A stretch of 64,000 nucleotides of DNA from the NCBI RefSeq assembly GCF_009674885.1, contig NZ_WKKA01000007.1, positions 124,001 to 188,000 on the forward strand, written 5' to 3'. The translations under genes and the position numbers were made by a program. Of this stretch, positions 37,145 to 46,195 are shown in pieces (position 1 is the first letter of the stretch; each line of letters starts with the position of its first letter). The notes beneath the pieces are model-generated. The model ran no database searches, was not told the origin of the DNA, and was given only the letters and a program-made list of their open reading frames with translations. The stretch is from Paracoccus sp. S-4012. Its GTDB lineage: Bacteria; Pseudomonadota; Alphaproteobacteria; Rhodobacterales; Rhodobacteraceae.

Positions 37145-38269
37145 TCAGGCCGCCAGTGTGGCGGGCGCGTCGGCGAAGCGGCGGGCCGAGAAGGGGGCGG
37201 CGCGGGCGTCGAGGCGGCCCGCAAGGATCATCGGCGCGAGGACGAAGGCATGCTGCGCGGCGAGGGTCACGCCCGAGTGGCAGCAGGCCACGAAGGCGCC
37301 GGGGTGGCTGGTGGACTCGTCGTAGATCGGGAAGCCGTCGCGGGTCATCACCCGGATGCCCGACCAGGTCCGCACCACGTTGAGCCGCGCGAGCGCCGGG
37401 AAGATCCGCCGCGCCCGGTCGGCGATCACGGCGCCGACGCGGAGGGTGGTCTCGGCATCCTCCAGCACCTCCTCCTTGCTGTCGCCGATCATGATCGAGC
37501 CCTCGTCGGTCTGGCGGATGGTCATCACGAGATGATCGAGGAAGCGCCCGGTGCGCTCGGTCACGATGATCTGCCCGCGCGTCGGCAGCATCGGCGCGTG
37601 GAGCCCGACCTGCCGTGCGAGGCGCTCGTTGGCGTTGCCGGCCGCGAGGACCACCCGCGCCGCCCCCATCTCGCCGGCAGGCGTCCGCAGCTCGAAGCCG
37701 CCGCCGGGCCGGGCTTCGATCGCCTCCACCGGGGCCTCGGCCCGGTAATCCACGCCCAAGCCGCGCATCCCCTCATGGAAGGCGCGGAAGGTGCGAAGCG
37801 AGTTCACATGCCCGTCCATCGGGCAGTAGCTCGCACCCACGACGTCCGGTCCGATCTGCGGCATCAGACGCCGCAATTCGTCGCGGCCCAGCAACTCGAT
37901 CCCGGCCGCCGCGCCCTGCGCCGCCATGCGCGAGGCCACCGCCGCGCGCGCCTCCATCTCGCGCTCGCTCAGGGCCATGTGGAACCCGCCGGGCCTTTCG
38001 TAGCACAGGTCGAGGCCGGTCTGGTACCGCAGCGCCTCCGCAAGCTCGGGCCAGCGCCCGGCGCCCTCAACGGTCCAGTCCGCATAGGCCGGGAACCCCA
38101 GCCCTTTCCCCTGCACCCAGACCAGCGCGAAATTGGCGCGCGAGGCGCGCCGCGCGATGTCGCCCTCGTCGAGAACGCAGACCCGCGCGTCCAGCCTTCC
38201 CAGCCCCCAGGCGATGGCCGAGCCGAGCAGTCCGCCGCCGATCACCGCCACGTCATAATCGCGCCTCAT
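37145..38269 (-). CDS. FAD-dependent amino-acid/opine dehydrogenase subunit (DAO family, HcnC/LhpB-like)
   Basis: 374 residues of the DAO family with the N-terminal FAD motif DVAVIGGGLLGSAIAWGLG and the terminal SGIRVMTRDGFPIYDES segment. This is the likely catalytic subunit that oxidises a secondary or D-amino acid or an opine, passing electrons to the two downstream subunits and then to the respiratory chain. First of three coupled genes. The upstream gap with the M20 gene carries a perfect palindrome that may be the shared operator. Confidence 0.88.
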   Translation of the reverse strand: MRRDYDVAVIGGGLLGSAIAWGLGRLDARVCVLDEGDIARRASRANFALVWVQGKGLGFPAYADWTVEGAGRWPELAEALRYQTGLDLCYERPGGFHMALSEREMEARAAVASRMAAQGAAAGIELLGRDELRRLMPQIGPDVVGASYCPMDGHVNSLRTFRAFHEGMRGLGVDYRAEAPVEAIEARPGGGFELRTPAGEMGAARVVLAAGNANERLARQVGLHAPMLPTRGQIIVTERTGRFLDHLVMTIRQTDEGSIMIGDSKEEVLEDAETTLRVGAVIADRARRIFPALARLNVVRTWSGIRVMTRDGFPIYDESTSHPGAFVACCHSGVTLAAQHAFVLAPMILAGRLDARAAPFSARRFADAPATLAA

Positions 38270-38311
38270 GCCCGACCGTCCACCGCGGCCAAGGTCGCGT
38301 CAAGCCGGTGG

Positions 38312-38503
38312 TCAGCGGCGCCCCGACCTGCGGCCGTGGAACGTGTCGATCGCGTAGGCGGGCAGGAAGGTGGCGACCTCGAACGGCGCAAACATCATGC
38401 GCAGCGGCGTGCCCGGCGGGCCCAGCGCGCAGAACGGGTTGAGCGCCGCCCCTCCGCCGTCAGTCTTGTCGAGGGTGGAGACATCCTGGCGCGACTTCAA
38501 CAT
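38312..38503 (-). CDS. Possible small protein upstream of the oxidoreductase operon
   Basis: 63 residues, no recognised family. An AAGGA sequence lies eight bases before the ATG, and the position, 42 bases before the DAO-type gene on the same strand, fits a leader gene of that operon. The C-terminal half is moderately hydrophobic (LRMMFAPFEVATFLPAYAID) but too short to call a membrane segment with confidence. It may be spurious. Confidence 0.35.
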   Translation of the reverse strand: MLKSRQDVSTLDKTDGGGAALNPFCALGPPGTPLRMMFAPFEVATFLPAYAIDTFHGRRSGRR

Positions 38504-38580
38504 GGTACTGATCCTTACTCGATGACAACAGCCTGCGCCCGGTTCGACGTTTTCTGACGCGTGCCTGAGATCAAACCCGA

Positions 38581-38604
38581 TTTGTCGCGCTTCGGTTCGA
38601 CAAA
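38581..38604. promoter_or_regulatory. Perfect palindrome TTTGTCG-N10-CGACAAA, probable operator
   Basis: Two perfect 7-base inverted arms separated by 10 bases, one helical turn centre-to-centre apart from the arms, in the divergent gap between the oxidoreductase operon and the M20 deacylase. A similar half-site GTTCGACG is at 38542-38549. The regulator is not encoded nearby. Confidence 0.55.
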
Positions 38605-38697
38605 AACGTGAGTCAACGTGATCGGTGTGTCTTTTCGCCCCTCGACACCACCGGCGCCATCGTCCCTTCTCCGGCAGGGAAAACGAGGAGGACGACC

Positions 38698-39975
38698 GTG
38701 GACGCCGAGCTTCGCGCCGCCATCATGCGTTCCGTCGACGAGGGTTTCGACGCGCAGATCGCCTACACCCGCCAGCTCGTGGGCTTCGCCTCGCAGCGCG
38801 GCGAGGAGTTCGCGATCCAGGATTTCCTCTATGAAGACTACGCCGCGCGCGGCTTGAGGATGGACCGCTTCGACATGGACGAGGCGGCGCTCGCAGCCCA
38901 TGAGGGCGGCGCCCCGTTCTCGGCCGACCATTCCCGCGCGCCGATCGTCGTCGGCATCCACCATCCGCGCGACGAGAAGGGCCGCTCGCTCATCCTCCAG
39001 CATCACGTGGACGTGGTGCCCACGGGTCCGCGCGACATGTGGGAGCATGACCCCTATGGCGGCGAGGTCGTGGGCGACCGCATGTATGGCCGCGGCGCGG
39101 GCGATATGAAGGCGGGCGCGGCAGCCAATGTCTTCGCGCTCGAGGCGCTGCGGCGCATCGGCTTGCAGCCGGCGGCGACGGTGTATCTGCAATCCGTGGT
39201 CGAGGAGGAATCGACCGGCAACGGCGCCTTGCAAACCTTCCTGCGCGGCTACACCGCCGATGCGGTCCTGATCCCCGAGCCGGAGGAGAACATGCTCGTC
39301 CGCGCCAATGTCGGCGTGCTCTGGTTCGAGGTCGAGGTCCGTGGCATCCCCGTCCATGTCCGCGAGATGGGCGAGGGCGCCAACGCCATTGACGCCGCGT
39401 ATCGCGTCATCGGCGCGCTGCGCGAGGTCGAGGCGCGGTGGAACGCCGAGAAGGTGCAGCATCGCGGATTCGAGGACATGGACCATCCGATCAACATGAA
39501 CATCGGGCTGATCCGGGGCGGCGACTGGGGCTCCTCGGTTCCGGCCTGGTGCCGGTTCCAGACCCGCGTCTCGATCTATCCGGGGCAGAAGGCGCAGGAG
39601 AAGCTGGCCGAGATCGAGCGCCATATCGCAGCCTTCGCCCGCCACGACCCTTTCCTCGCCCAGAACCCGCCGCGGATCACGCTGAACGGCTTCAATTCCG
39701 AGGGCTATCATCTCGAGCCCGGCTCCGAGGCCGAAGCCGTGCTGGCGACGGCCCACAAGACCGCCTTCGGCGAGCCGCTGCAGAGCTTCACCACGCCCGG
39801 CTACCTCGATGCCCGCGTCTATGCGCTTTACAACCGCATCCCGGCGCTCTGCTACGGGCCGGTGTCGCGCAACATCCACGGCTTCGACGAATGGGTCAGC
39901 CTGCAATCCCTGCGCTGGATCACGCAGGCCATGGCGCTCTTCATCGCCGAGTGGTGCGGGACCGAGGCCGTCTGA
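38698..39975 (+). CDS. M20 family metallo-deacylase (ArgE/DapE-like)
   Basis: 425 residues. Metal-binding motifs: ILQHHVDVVPTG (His and Asp), GRGAGDMKAG (bridging Asp), the catalytic Glu pair in VVEEESTGNG, and a His near the C-terminus (RNIHGFDEW). It hydrolyses an N-acyl amino acid or similar amide. The GTG at 38698 is chosen for GAGGAGG five bases upstream; the frame is open earlier but looks non-coding. Its divergent pairing with the oxidoreductase suggests a pathway in which an acylated or opine-like amino acid is deacylated and then oxidised, which is inference. Confidence 0.9.
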   Translation: MDAELRAAIMRSVDEGFDAQIAYTRQLVGFASQRGEEFAIQDFLYEDYAARGLRMDRFDMDEAALAAHEGGAPFSADHSRAPIVVGIHHPRDEKGRSLILQHHVDVVPTGPRDMWEHDPYGGEVVGDRMYGRGAGDMKAGAAANVFALEALRRIGLQPAATVYLQSVVEEESTGNGALQTFLRGYTADAVLIPEPEENMLVRANVGVLWFEVEVRGIPVHVREMGEGANAIDAAYRVIGALREVEARWNAEKVQHRGFEDMDHPINMNIGLIRGGDWGSSVPAWCRFQTRVSIYPGQKAQEKLAEIERHIAAFARHDPFLAQNPPRITLNGFNSEGYHLEPGSEAEAVLATAHKTAFGEPLQSFTTPGYLDARVYALYNRIPALCYGPVSRNIHGFDEWVSLQSLRWITQAMALFIAEWCGTEAV

Positions 39976-39981
39976 CGCGGG

Positions 39982-40914
39982 TCAGCCCCGCGCCGCCATC
40001 CCGGCCTTCAGCATCGCCGTGATGATCGCGTCCCGCTTCGCCGAGAGCGCCGCCGGGCTCCCGCCCCCCGCCTCCGCCTCGACGCCCGCGACCATCTTGC
40101 GGGCGATCTCGTCGTTCAAGAACGGCTGCCCGAGATCGCGCCACCAGGTGTTGAAGCTGTCCTCGTAACGCGCGCAGAACTCGGCCAGGCCGCCCTGCCC
40201 GGCGCCGAGGTGAAACAGCATGGTCGGCCCCATGGCCGCCCAGCGCAGGCCCGGCCCGGCCCAGACGGCGGTGTCCACGTCCTCGACCGTCGCCACCCCG
40301 GTCTCGACGAGATGGATCGCCTCGCGCCACAGCGCCGCCTGCAGGCGGTTTGCCACATGGCCCGGCACCTCGCGGCCGACGCGGATCGTGACCTTGCCGA
40401 TGGCGCGGTAGAAGGCCTCCGCCGCCTCCACCACGCCCTCGCCGGTGCGGTCGTTGCCCATCACCTCCACCAGCGGGATCAGGTGCGGCGGGTTGAAAGG
40501 GTGCCCGAGGACGAAGCGCGCGGGGTCGGCCCAGCCGCCCTGCATCTCGGTCAGCGTGAGGCCGGAGGCGGAGGAGGCGACGATCGCTCCGGGCTTCAGC
40601 CGCGGCTCGATCTCGGCATAGAGGGCGTGCTTGAGGGCGATGCGCTCGGGGACGCTCTCCTGCACGAAATCCGCGCCGCCGACCGCCTCGGCCGCGGTGG
40701 CGCAGAACCGGAGCGCGCCCGGTGCGCCGTCGCGGATCAGGCCAAGCTCGGCCAGCGTCGGCCAGGCCTCGTCCACATAGGCCCGCACCGCGGCCTCGGC
40801 CCCGTCGGCGGGGTCGAAGACCGCGACATTGCGCCCCGCGGCCAGAAACAGCGCAGCCCAGCTGCTTCCGATCACTCCGGCGCCGAGAACGGCGGTATTC
40901 GCAAGGTCGGTCAT
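39982..40914 (-). CDS. 3-hydroxyacyl-CoA / L-carnitine dehydrogenase-like NAD enzyme
   Basis: 310 residues of the 3-hydroxyacyl-CoA dehydrogenase family. NAD motif AVLGAGVIGSSWAALFLAAG (about 8-27), FVQESVPERIALKHALYAEIE, the catalytic region VLGHPFNPPHLIPLVEV, and VPGHVANRLQAALWREAIHLVE. The single C-terminal domain and length fit the group that includes L-carnitine dehydrogenase and lambda-crystallin-like enzymes. ATG at 40914. Convergent with the M20 gene (6-base gap). Substrate not known. Confidence 0.85.
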   Translation of the reverse strand: MTDLANTAVLGAGVIGSSWAALFLAAGRNVAVFDPADGAEAAVRAYVDEAWPTLAELGLIRDGAPGALRFCATAAEAVGGADFVQESVPERIALKHALYAEIEPRLKPGAIVASSASGLTLTEMQGGWADPARFVLGHPFNPPHLIPLVEVMGNDRTGEGVVEAAEAFYRAIGKVTIRVGREVPGHVANRLQAALWREAIHLVETGVATVEDVDTAVWAGPGLRWAAMGPTMLFHLGAGQGGLAEFCARYEDSFNTWWRDLGQPFLNDEIARKMVAGVEAEAGGGSPAALSAKRDAIITAMLKAGMAARG

Positions 40915-41014
40915 CAGGTCATCCCGGCTGGAGGGGCAGCGCGGCTGCGGCCGCTGCAAGGCTTCCGGCAGAGAAGCCCGGCGCCCTTGAACCTGCAAGA
41001 CCATTCGGAAAGGA

Positions 41015-41090
41015 TGGTGCCCGGAGACGGATTTGAACCGCCGACACGCGGATTTTCAATCCGCTGCTCTACCAACTGAGCTATCCGGGC
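41015..41090 (-). tRNA. tRNA-Phe (anticodon GAA)
   Basis: A complete 76-base cloverleaf: acceptor stem GCCCGGA/TCCGGGC, D-arm AGCTCAGTTGGTAGAGC, anticodon stem GCGGA/TCCGC around TTGAAAA, T-arm with GTTCAAATC, and an encoded CCA. It follows yacG by 66 bases on the same strand and may be transcribed with the infA operon. Confidence 0.97.
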
Positions 41091-41156
41091 CCCGGTCGGC
41101 CCTCTGCGGGCCGGGGTGCGGGCGTGATTAGCGGCGGCGGGCGCGGCTGTCCAGTG

Positions 41157-41336
41157 CTATTCGTCCTCGCCGCAGGGCGCGTCGGGCGGGGGGCTGTCCT
41201 CGGCCGGCTCGCCGGGGATGCGATAGTCGCCGCGCAGCCAGCGGGCGAGGTCCACATCCGCGCAGCGCTTGGAGCAGAAGGGGCGGAACTCCTGCAGCGC
41301 GGGCTTGCCGCAGATCGGGCATCTGGCCTGCGTCAC
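41157..41336 (-). CDS. yacG: DNA gyrase inhibitor YacG (zinc-binding)
   Basis: 59 residues with the YacG zinc motif CPICGKP...[15 protein letters not shown], followed by an acidic tail. In E. coli YacG binds the GyrB C-terminal region and blocks DNA binding. The GTG start overlaps the RNase gene stop (GTGA). Last gene of infA-maf-RNase-yacG. Confidence 0.9.
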   Translation of the reverse strand: MTQARCPICGKPALQEFRPFCSKRCADVDLARWLRGDYRIPGEPAEDSPPPDAPCGEDE

Positions 41337-42397
41337 GACGCGGCCTCCGCGGCGGCGGCGAGGCGGGCGAGCGGCACGCGCTCGCGCTTGCGGCTGATCT
41401 CGTAGAGGCCGAGGGCGGTCCAGCCGGCGAGCGTCGTGGCGCCGCCGTCGCCGCGGAACGCCGCGCGCAGCACCTGATCCAGTGTGCCGCGGTCCCGCTT
41501 GGGGATCGGCGCGAAATCGATCACCACCTGCCCGCCGAGGCCCCGCAGCCGCAACTGCCGCGGCAGGTCGCGGGCGAGCGCGATGTTGGCTTTCAGCCCG
41601 GCGGCGGGGCTGGTGTCGGGGCCGGTGTTGACGTCGATGGCCACGAGGGCGCGGGTCGGCTCGATGGCGGCGGAGGCTCCGGCGGACAGCGCGACATCGG
41701 GGCCGAGGAGCGCGGCCACGGCATCCTCGGCGCCGCTCGCCACGAAGGCGTCGGAGCCTTCCAGCACGTCGTCCGGCGGCGGCTCGGCCCAGTCGCGCCA
41801 GGCCGCTTCCCACGGGCCGGGCGCGTCGAGCAGAAGCTCCGCCGGGCCGGACGTGTCAGTCGCAAGGGCGGTGGCGAGGGCCACCAGTTCAGCCGCCTCG
41901 GCCGCGATTTCGGCGTCGTCTGCGGCAGCGGCGGCGGTCCTCAGGATCAACCCCAGATCTTCCGGCGCCCCGGTCAGCGCGGCCTCGCCGAGCGCCGTCA
42001 GTTCGGCGCGGCGGTCCTCGTCGCGCAGGCTGCGCGAGACATTGACGCCCGGCGCGGCGGGCGTGGCGATCACATGCCGCCCGCGGACGAGCAGCCGGCG
42101 CGTGACCGGCAGCGCCTTGCCCGCCTCGGCGACGCCCGCGACCTGCACGACCAGCGGCTGCCCCTCGGACACGCCGCGCACGTCGCGCAGGAAGCCGCGG
42201 GCGCCGTCCGGCAGGCGCAGGAACACGCCGCCCTGCCCCTTCACCAGCCGGTCCACCCGCCCGCGCAGGATCGCGCCGGGGGCGAAGGGCGTCAGCGCGC
42301 CGGGGTCGAGGATCAGGTCCTCAAGCCGCCCGTCCACCATCAGCGCCGCCGCCTCGCGGCCCCAGAGGCGGCCGAGGACGACCTGCCGCCCCTTCAT
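41333..42397 (-). CDS. Short ribonuclease E/G-family protein
   Basis: 354 residues. An S1-like RNA-binding region near residues 35-105 ([29 protein letters not shown]) is followed by the RNase E/G catalytic domain with the magnesium-binding Asp in [10 protein letters not shown] and a second in [15 protein letters not shown]. It lacks the zinc-link cysteines and the long C-terminal scaffold of RNase E, and several parts of the 5'-sensor region look reduced, so this is the short Rhodobacterales paralogue encoded between maf and yacG rather than the main RNase E. ATG at 42397 overlaps maf by 4 bases. Confidence 0.87.
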   Translation of the reverse strand: MKGRQVVLGRLWGREAAALMVDGRLEDLILDPGALTPFAPGAILRGRVDRLVKGQGGVFLRLPDGARGFLRDVRGVSEGQPLVVQVAGVAEAGKALPVTRRLLVRGRHVIATPAAPGVNVSRSLRDEDRRAELTALGEAALTGAPEDLGLILRTAAAAADDAEIAAEAAELVALATALATDTSGPAELLLDAPGPWEAAWRDWAEPPPDDVLEGSDAFVASGAEDAVAALLGPDVALSAGASAAIEPTRALVAIDVNTGPDTSPAAGLKANIALARDLPRQLRLRGLGGQVVIDFAPIPKRDRGTLDQVLRAAFRGDGGATTLAGWTALGLYEISRKRERVPLARLAAAAEAAS

Positions 42398-42969
42398 GCC
42401 CGCACCCCGGCGGCGGCGAGCAGCGCGGCCGTCTCGGCCAGCGGCAGGCCGACGACGCCGCTCCACGAGCCCTGCAGCCACGGCGCGAAAGCCGCTGCGC
42501 GGCCCTGGATGCCGTAGCCGCCGGCCTTGCCGCGCCACTCGCCGCTGGTAACGTAGGCGTCGATCTCGGCCGGGCGGAGGGGGCGGAAGCGGACCACGGT
42601 CTCGACCAGTTTCAACGCGATGCGCCCGCCTGCCGCGACGGCGACCGCGGTGCCGACCCGGTGACGGCGGCCGGAGAGGAGGCGCAGGAAGGCCGCGGCC
42701 TCGTCGGGCGATTCGGGCTTGCCGAGGATCCGGCGGCCGGCGGAGACGACCGTGTCGGCGGCCAGCACCACCTCGCCCTCGCGGGCGGCGGCCTCGGCCT
42801 TCCCGGCCGCCATGCGCCGCGCATAGGCGCGCACCGGCTCATCCCTGCGGGGCGTCTCGTCGATATCGGCCGGGCGGACCTCATCCGGCACCAGACCCAG
42901 CTGCGCCAGCAGCTCCAGCCGCCGCGGACTCGCTGAGGCCAGCACCAGGCGCGGTGCGGTATCAGTCAC
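42394..42969 (-). CDS. maf: Maf-family nucleotide pyrophosphatase
   Basis: 191 residues. [19 protein letters not shown] at the N-terminus, the catalytic Asp region [18 protein letters not shown] and [12 protein letters not shown] near the end define the Maf/YhdE family, which hydrolyses dTTP/UTP or modified nucleotides. It starts with GTG at 42969 overlapping the infA stop (GTGA). Confidence 0.93.
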   Translation of the reverse strand: MTDTAPRLVLASASPRRLELLAQLGLVPDEVRPADIDETPRRDEPVRAYARRMAAGKAEAAAREGEVVLAADTVVSAGRRILGKPESPDEAAAFLRLLSGRRHRVGTAVAVAAGGRIALKLVETVVRFRPLRPAEIDAYVTSGEWRGKAGGYGIQGRAAAFAPWLQGSWSGVVGLPLAETAALLAAAGVRA

Positions 42970-43184
42970 TTGAAGCGGTAGTTGATGCGCCCCTTGGTGA
43001 GGTCGTAGGTGTTCATCTCGACCTGCACCTTGTCGCCGGCAAGAACCCGGATGCGGTTCTTGCGCATCTTGCCTGCCATATGCGCGATGATCTCGTGGCC
43101 GTTTTCGAGCTCGACCTTGAACGTCGCGTTGGGCAGGAGTTCCTTCACGACGCCGGGGAATTCGAGCATCTCTTCCTTGGCCAT
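42966..43184 (-). CDS. infA: Translation initiation factor IF-1
   Basis: 72 residues, the standard IF-1 length, with the OB-fold text [56 protein letters not shown] at 43184. It binds the 30S A site during initiation. First gene of the four-gene coupled operon; divergent from the FliM-like gene. Confidence 0.97.
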   Translation of the reverse strand: MAKEEMLEFPGVVKELLPNATFKVELENGHEIIAHMAGKMRKNRIRVLAGDKVQVEMNTYDLTKGRINYRFK

Positions 43185-43353
43185 GATCACTCCGCTGAAT
43201 CCGCCCGCGGGGACGGTGCGGGCTGATGGTAGATGCGCGCGAACGGGTCGGATTTCAAGCGTCACCGGGCCGTTAGCGATTTGGAAAGGGGTGCGGGGCT
43301 AGCGTCCGAAAGGAAGCGCGGCGATTCGGGCGATGATGGACAGGGGACGCGAC

Positions 43354-44418
43354 ATGGCGGGGGGCGTGCTGCGCGGATTGCTGAAGCCCCGCGCCGCGCC
43401 GGTTGCGCCTGCGGGCGGGGTGGCGGTGCCCCCGCCGCCGCCCCCCTCGCTCGAACGGGCGGTGGCGGGCGCGCTCGCCCGCGCGGCCGAACGGACCCAT
43501 GGTCTCGCGCTCTATGCCGAGCGAATCCGGCTGCAGGGGCTGAGCCTCGCGGAGATCGCCGAAACGCTGCCCGAGGGCGGGCTGCTGGCCGTGGTGGAGG
43601 GACCGGGCGAGGCTTTGGGCGTGGTCGCCCTCTGCCCGCTGGCCGTGGCGGCGCTGATCGAGATGCAGGCCATGGGCCGCCTCGCCGCACAGGCCCCGGC
43701 GGCGCGGCGTCCGACGCGCACCGACGCGGCCATCGCCGCGGGCTTCGTCAACCAGGCCCTGGCCGAGATCGCCGCCGCGACCGCCGCGCTGCCCTTCGGC
43801 GCGGGCCTCGAGGGCTACCGCTATGCCAGTCATCTGGACGATCCCCGCCCGCTGCCGCTGATGCTGGAGGAGGTCGGGTTTCGCGCCATCGACGCCCGGC
43901 TGCGTCTCGGGCCGGGCGGGCGGCGCGAGGCGCGGGTGTTCATCGCGCTGCCCGGCCCGGACGCCGTGGGACGCAAGCTGGCCGAACCTGCTGCCGCCCC
44001 CGCGCCCGTCAATCCGCCGAAGCGGCCGCGACGGACCCTTGCAGCCGCCGTTGCCGCCGCCCCCGTTCCCCTGACTGCGGTCCTGTGCCGCCGCAGCGTC
44101 ACCCTGCGCGAGTTGCGCCAGCTCGCCCCCGGCGCGACTCTGACGCTGCCTCGCGCCGCCCTCGGCGAGGTGACGCTCGAGACCGCGACGGGGCAGACCG
44201 TCGCCCGCGGGCGGCTGGGCGAGAATGACGGCGCCTATGCGGTCCGCCTGCACGGGCGTGAGGACGCAGGAGGCGCCGGGCCGCAGCCCGCCGAGCCTCC
44301 CATCGCCGATCTTGGTCTGCCCGATGCCTTTCGACAGGAGACCATGACGGCGGCCGCTTCGGCCTGGCCTCGGCCGGAGGATTCCGCCGACGACACCCTG
44401 CCGGCGGCCGCCCCGTGA
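43354..44418 (+). CDS. FliM/FliN-family (SpoA-domain) protein, not in a flagellar cluster
   Basis: 354 residues from the ATG at 43354, which has AGGGGA seven bases upstream (an earlier ATG at 43333 lacks a site). The middle (about 60-210) resembles the FliM phosphatase-like domain in outline, and the C-terminal part (about 245-305, VTLRELRQLAPGATLTLPRAALGEVTLETATGQTVARGRLGENDGAYAVRL) is a SpoA domain as in FliM, FliN and type III secretion C-ring proteins. An acidic/Pro-rich tail follows. No flagellar or secretion genes are near. Its role is unknown. Confidence 0.75.
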   Translation: MAGGVLRGLLKPRAAPVAPAGGVAVPPPPPPSLERAVAGALARAAERTHGLALYAERIRLQGLSLAEIAETLPEGGLLAVVEGPGEALGVVALCPLAVAALIEMQAMGRLAAQAPAARRPTRTDAAIAAGFVNQALAEIAAATAALPFGAGLEGYRYASHLDDPRPLPLMLEEVGFRAIDARLRLGPGGRREARVFIALPGPDAVGRKLAEPAAAPAPVNPPKRPRRTLAAAVAAAPVPLTAVLCRRSVTLRELRQLAPGATLTLPRAALGEVTLETATGQTVARGRLGENDGAYAVRLHGREDAGGAGPQPAEPPIADLGLPDAFRQETMTAAASAWPRPEDSADDTLPAAAP

Positions 44419-44423
44419 CGGCT

Positions 44424-45299
44424 TCAGACCGCCAGCCCGCGGCGTCCCGCGAGGTCGGTGAAGAACTGCCACGCGACCCGCCCGGAGCGCGCGCCGCGCG
44501 TCGCCTGCCATTCGATCGCCTCGGCCCGGATCTGCTCCTCGGGCAAATCCAGCCCGGCGGCGGCGCAGTAGCCGCGGATCATCGCCAGGTATTCGTCCTG
44601 GCTGCAGGGGTGGAAGCCCAGCCACAGACCGAAGCGGTCCGAGAGCGAGACCTTCTCCTCCACCGCCTCGCCGCCGTGGATCGCGGTCGCGCGCTCGTTG
44701 TCGATCATCTCGCGCGGCATCAGGTGGCGGCGGTTCGAGGTCGCATAGAGGACCACGTTCGCCGGCCGCCCGGCGATGCCGCCGTCGAGCACCGCCTTCA
44801 GCGACTTGTACTGCGCGTCCTCGGCCACGAAGCTGAGGTCGTCGCAGAAGAGCAGGAAGCGCCGCTCCGGCACCTCGCCCAGCATCTTCAGCAGCCGCGC
44901 CACCGACGAGAGGTCGTCGCGCGCGATCTCGACCAGCGTGAGCGGCAGCCCCTCGGCCCGCGCCTCGGCATGCACCGCCTTGACCAGCGACGACTTGCCC
45001 ATCCCCCGCGCGCCCCAGAGGAGGGCGTTGTTGGCGGCGTGTCCGCGCGCGAACTGCAGCGTGTTCGCGACGAGCGTGTCGCGCGCGCGGTCGATGCCGA
45101 CGAGGCGCTCGATCTCCACCCGCGCCACCTGCGCCACCGGCTCCAGCCGGTCGGGATCGGGGTGCCAGATGAAGGCGTCCGCGGCGTCGAAGTCGGGCGC
45201 GGGCGCGGGCGGCGGCGCCAGGCGCTCGAGCGCGTCGGCCATCCGGCCGAGGGCCGCTTCGGCCGTTGGCGCGGCGGGGCGTGGGTTCATGTCATTCAT
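44424..45299 (-). CDS. DUF815-family P-loop ATPase
   Basis: 291 residues. Walker [10 protein letters not shown] (about 96-104), Walker [11 protein letters not shown], a sensor motif [13 protein letters not shown] and the basic HLMPREM segment are typical of DUF815 AAA+ proteins of unknown function. The start overlaps the tatC stop by ATGA, so it is translated with the Tat translocase genes. A link with protein export is suggested only by this coupling. Confidence 0.88.
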   Translation of the reverse strand: MNDMNPRPAAPTAEAALGRMADALERLAPPPAPAPDFDAADAFIWHPDPDRLEPVAQVARVEIERLVGIDRARDTLVANTLQFARGHAANNALLWGARGMGKSSLVKAVHAEARAEGLPLTLVEIARDDLSSVARLLKMLGEVPERRFLLFCDDLSFVAEDAQYKSLKAVLDGGIAGRPANVVLYATSNRRHLMPREMIDNERATAIHGGEAVEEKVSLSDRFGLWLGFHPCSQDEYLAMIRGYCAAAGLDLPEEQIRAEAIEWQATRGARSGRVAWQFFTDLAGRRGLAV

Positions 45300-46192
45300 C
45301 CGCGCGGCTCCGCTGCGTCGCTGCCCTCGTCGTCCTCGATCCAGAGGCCCTGTGCCCGCAGCTCCGCCTCGCGGCGTTTCTCGATCCGGCGGACCAGCCA
45401 GATCGACACCTCGTAGAGGCTGTAGATAACCGCGAAGAGGACGATCTGCGACACCACGTCGGGCGGCGTCACGACCGCCGCCAGCACCAGGATGCCGACG
45501 ATGGCGTAGCGGCGAATGCCCGCGAGGCTGTCGGCCGAGATCAGCCCCGCCTTGCCCATCAGCGTCAGCAGCACCGGCAGCTGGAAGGACATGCCGAAGG
45601 CCATGATGAAGCGGACCGTCAGCCCCAGATACTCGCTGACCGAGCCCTGGAACACGATCCCGGCGAGGTCCGCGCTCTCGGGCGTGACCGCCAGGTCGGG
45701 GTCGTCGGGCAGTTGCAGCGGACCCTGCTGGAAACCGAGGAAGAAGTCATAGGCCATCGGCAGGATGATGTAATAGGCGAAGGCCGCGCCAAGCAGGAAC
45801 ATCACCGGCGAGGCGACCAGGAAGGGCAGGAACGCGTTGCGCTCGGAGCGGTAGAGGCCCGGCGCCACGAAGCGCCACAGCTGGTAGCCGATGATCGGAA
45901 AGCTGAGGACGAAGCCGCCCAGGAACGAGATCTGGATGGCGACGAAGAACCCCTCCTGCAGCTTCAGCAGGATCAGGCCGCAGTCCTGGCCGCGTTGCTC
46001 GAGGGCCGAGCAGATCGGCCGGGTGAGGAAGTTGAAGATCGGGTTCCAGATGGTGAAGCAGATCACCATGGCCACGACGAAGGCGAGCGCCGACCAGATG
46101 AGCCGCGTGCGCAGCTCCTTCAGATGCTCGATCAGCGGCGCGGAGCTTTCGTCGATATCGTCCGGGCGCGGCGGCGGAGTGGCCATGTTCAC
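45296..46192 (-). CDS. tatC: Twin-arginine translocase subunit TatC
   Basis: 298 residues, six membrane helices. Family text: [23 protein letters not shown], which binds signal peptides, and the conserved [14 protein letters not shown] and [23 protein letters not shown]. It recognises twin-arginine signals in the inner membrane. A GTG at 46192 is better placed for the AGGGA site than the ATG at 46186. It begins 3 bases after tatB. Confidence 0.95.
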   Translation of the reverse strand: MNMATPPPRPDDIDESSAPLIEHLKELRTRLIWSALAFVVAMVICFTIWNPIFNFLTRPICSALEQRGQDCGLILLKLQEGFFVAIQISFLGGFVLSFPIIGYQLWRFVAPGLYRSERNAFLPFLVASPVMFLLGAAFAYYIILPMAYDFFLGFQQGPLQLPDDPDLAVTPESADLAGIVFQGSVSEYLGLTVRFIMAFGMSFQLPVLLTLMGKAGLISADSLAGIRRYAIVGILVLAAVVTPPDVVSQIVLFAVIYSLYEVSIWLVRRIEKRREAELRAQGLWIEDDEGSDAAEPRG

Positions 46193-46195
46193 GGG

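Noticed and set aside
41095-41156. Additional RNA gene between yacG and tRNA-Phe
   Set aside because: Only GC-rich sequence with weak local pairing; no terminator, no tRNA fold.
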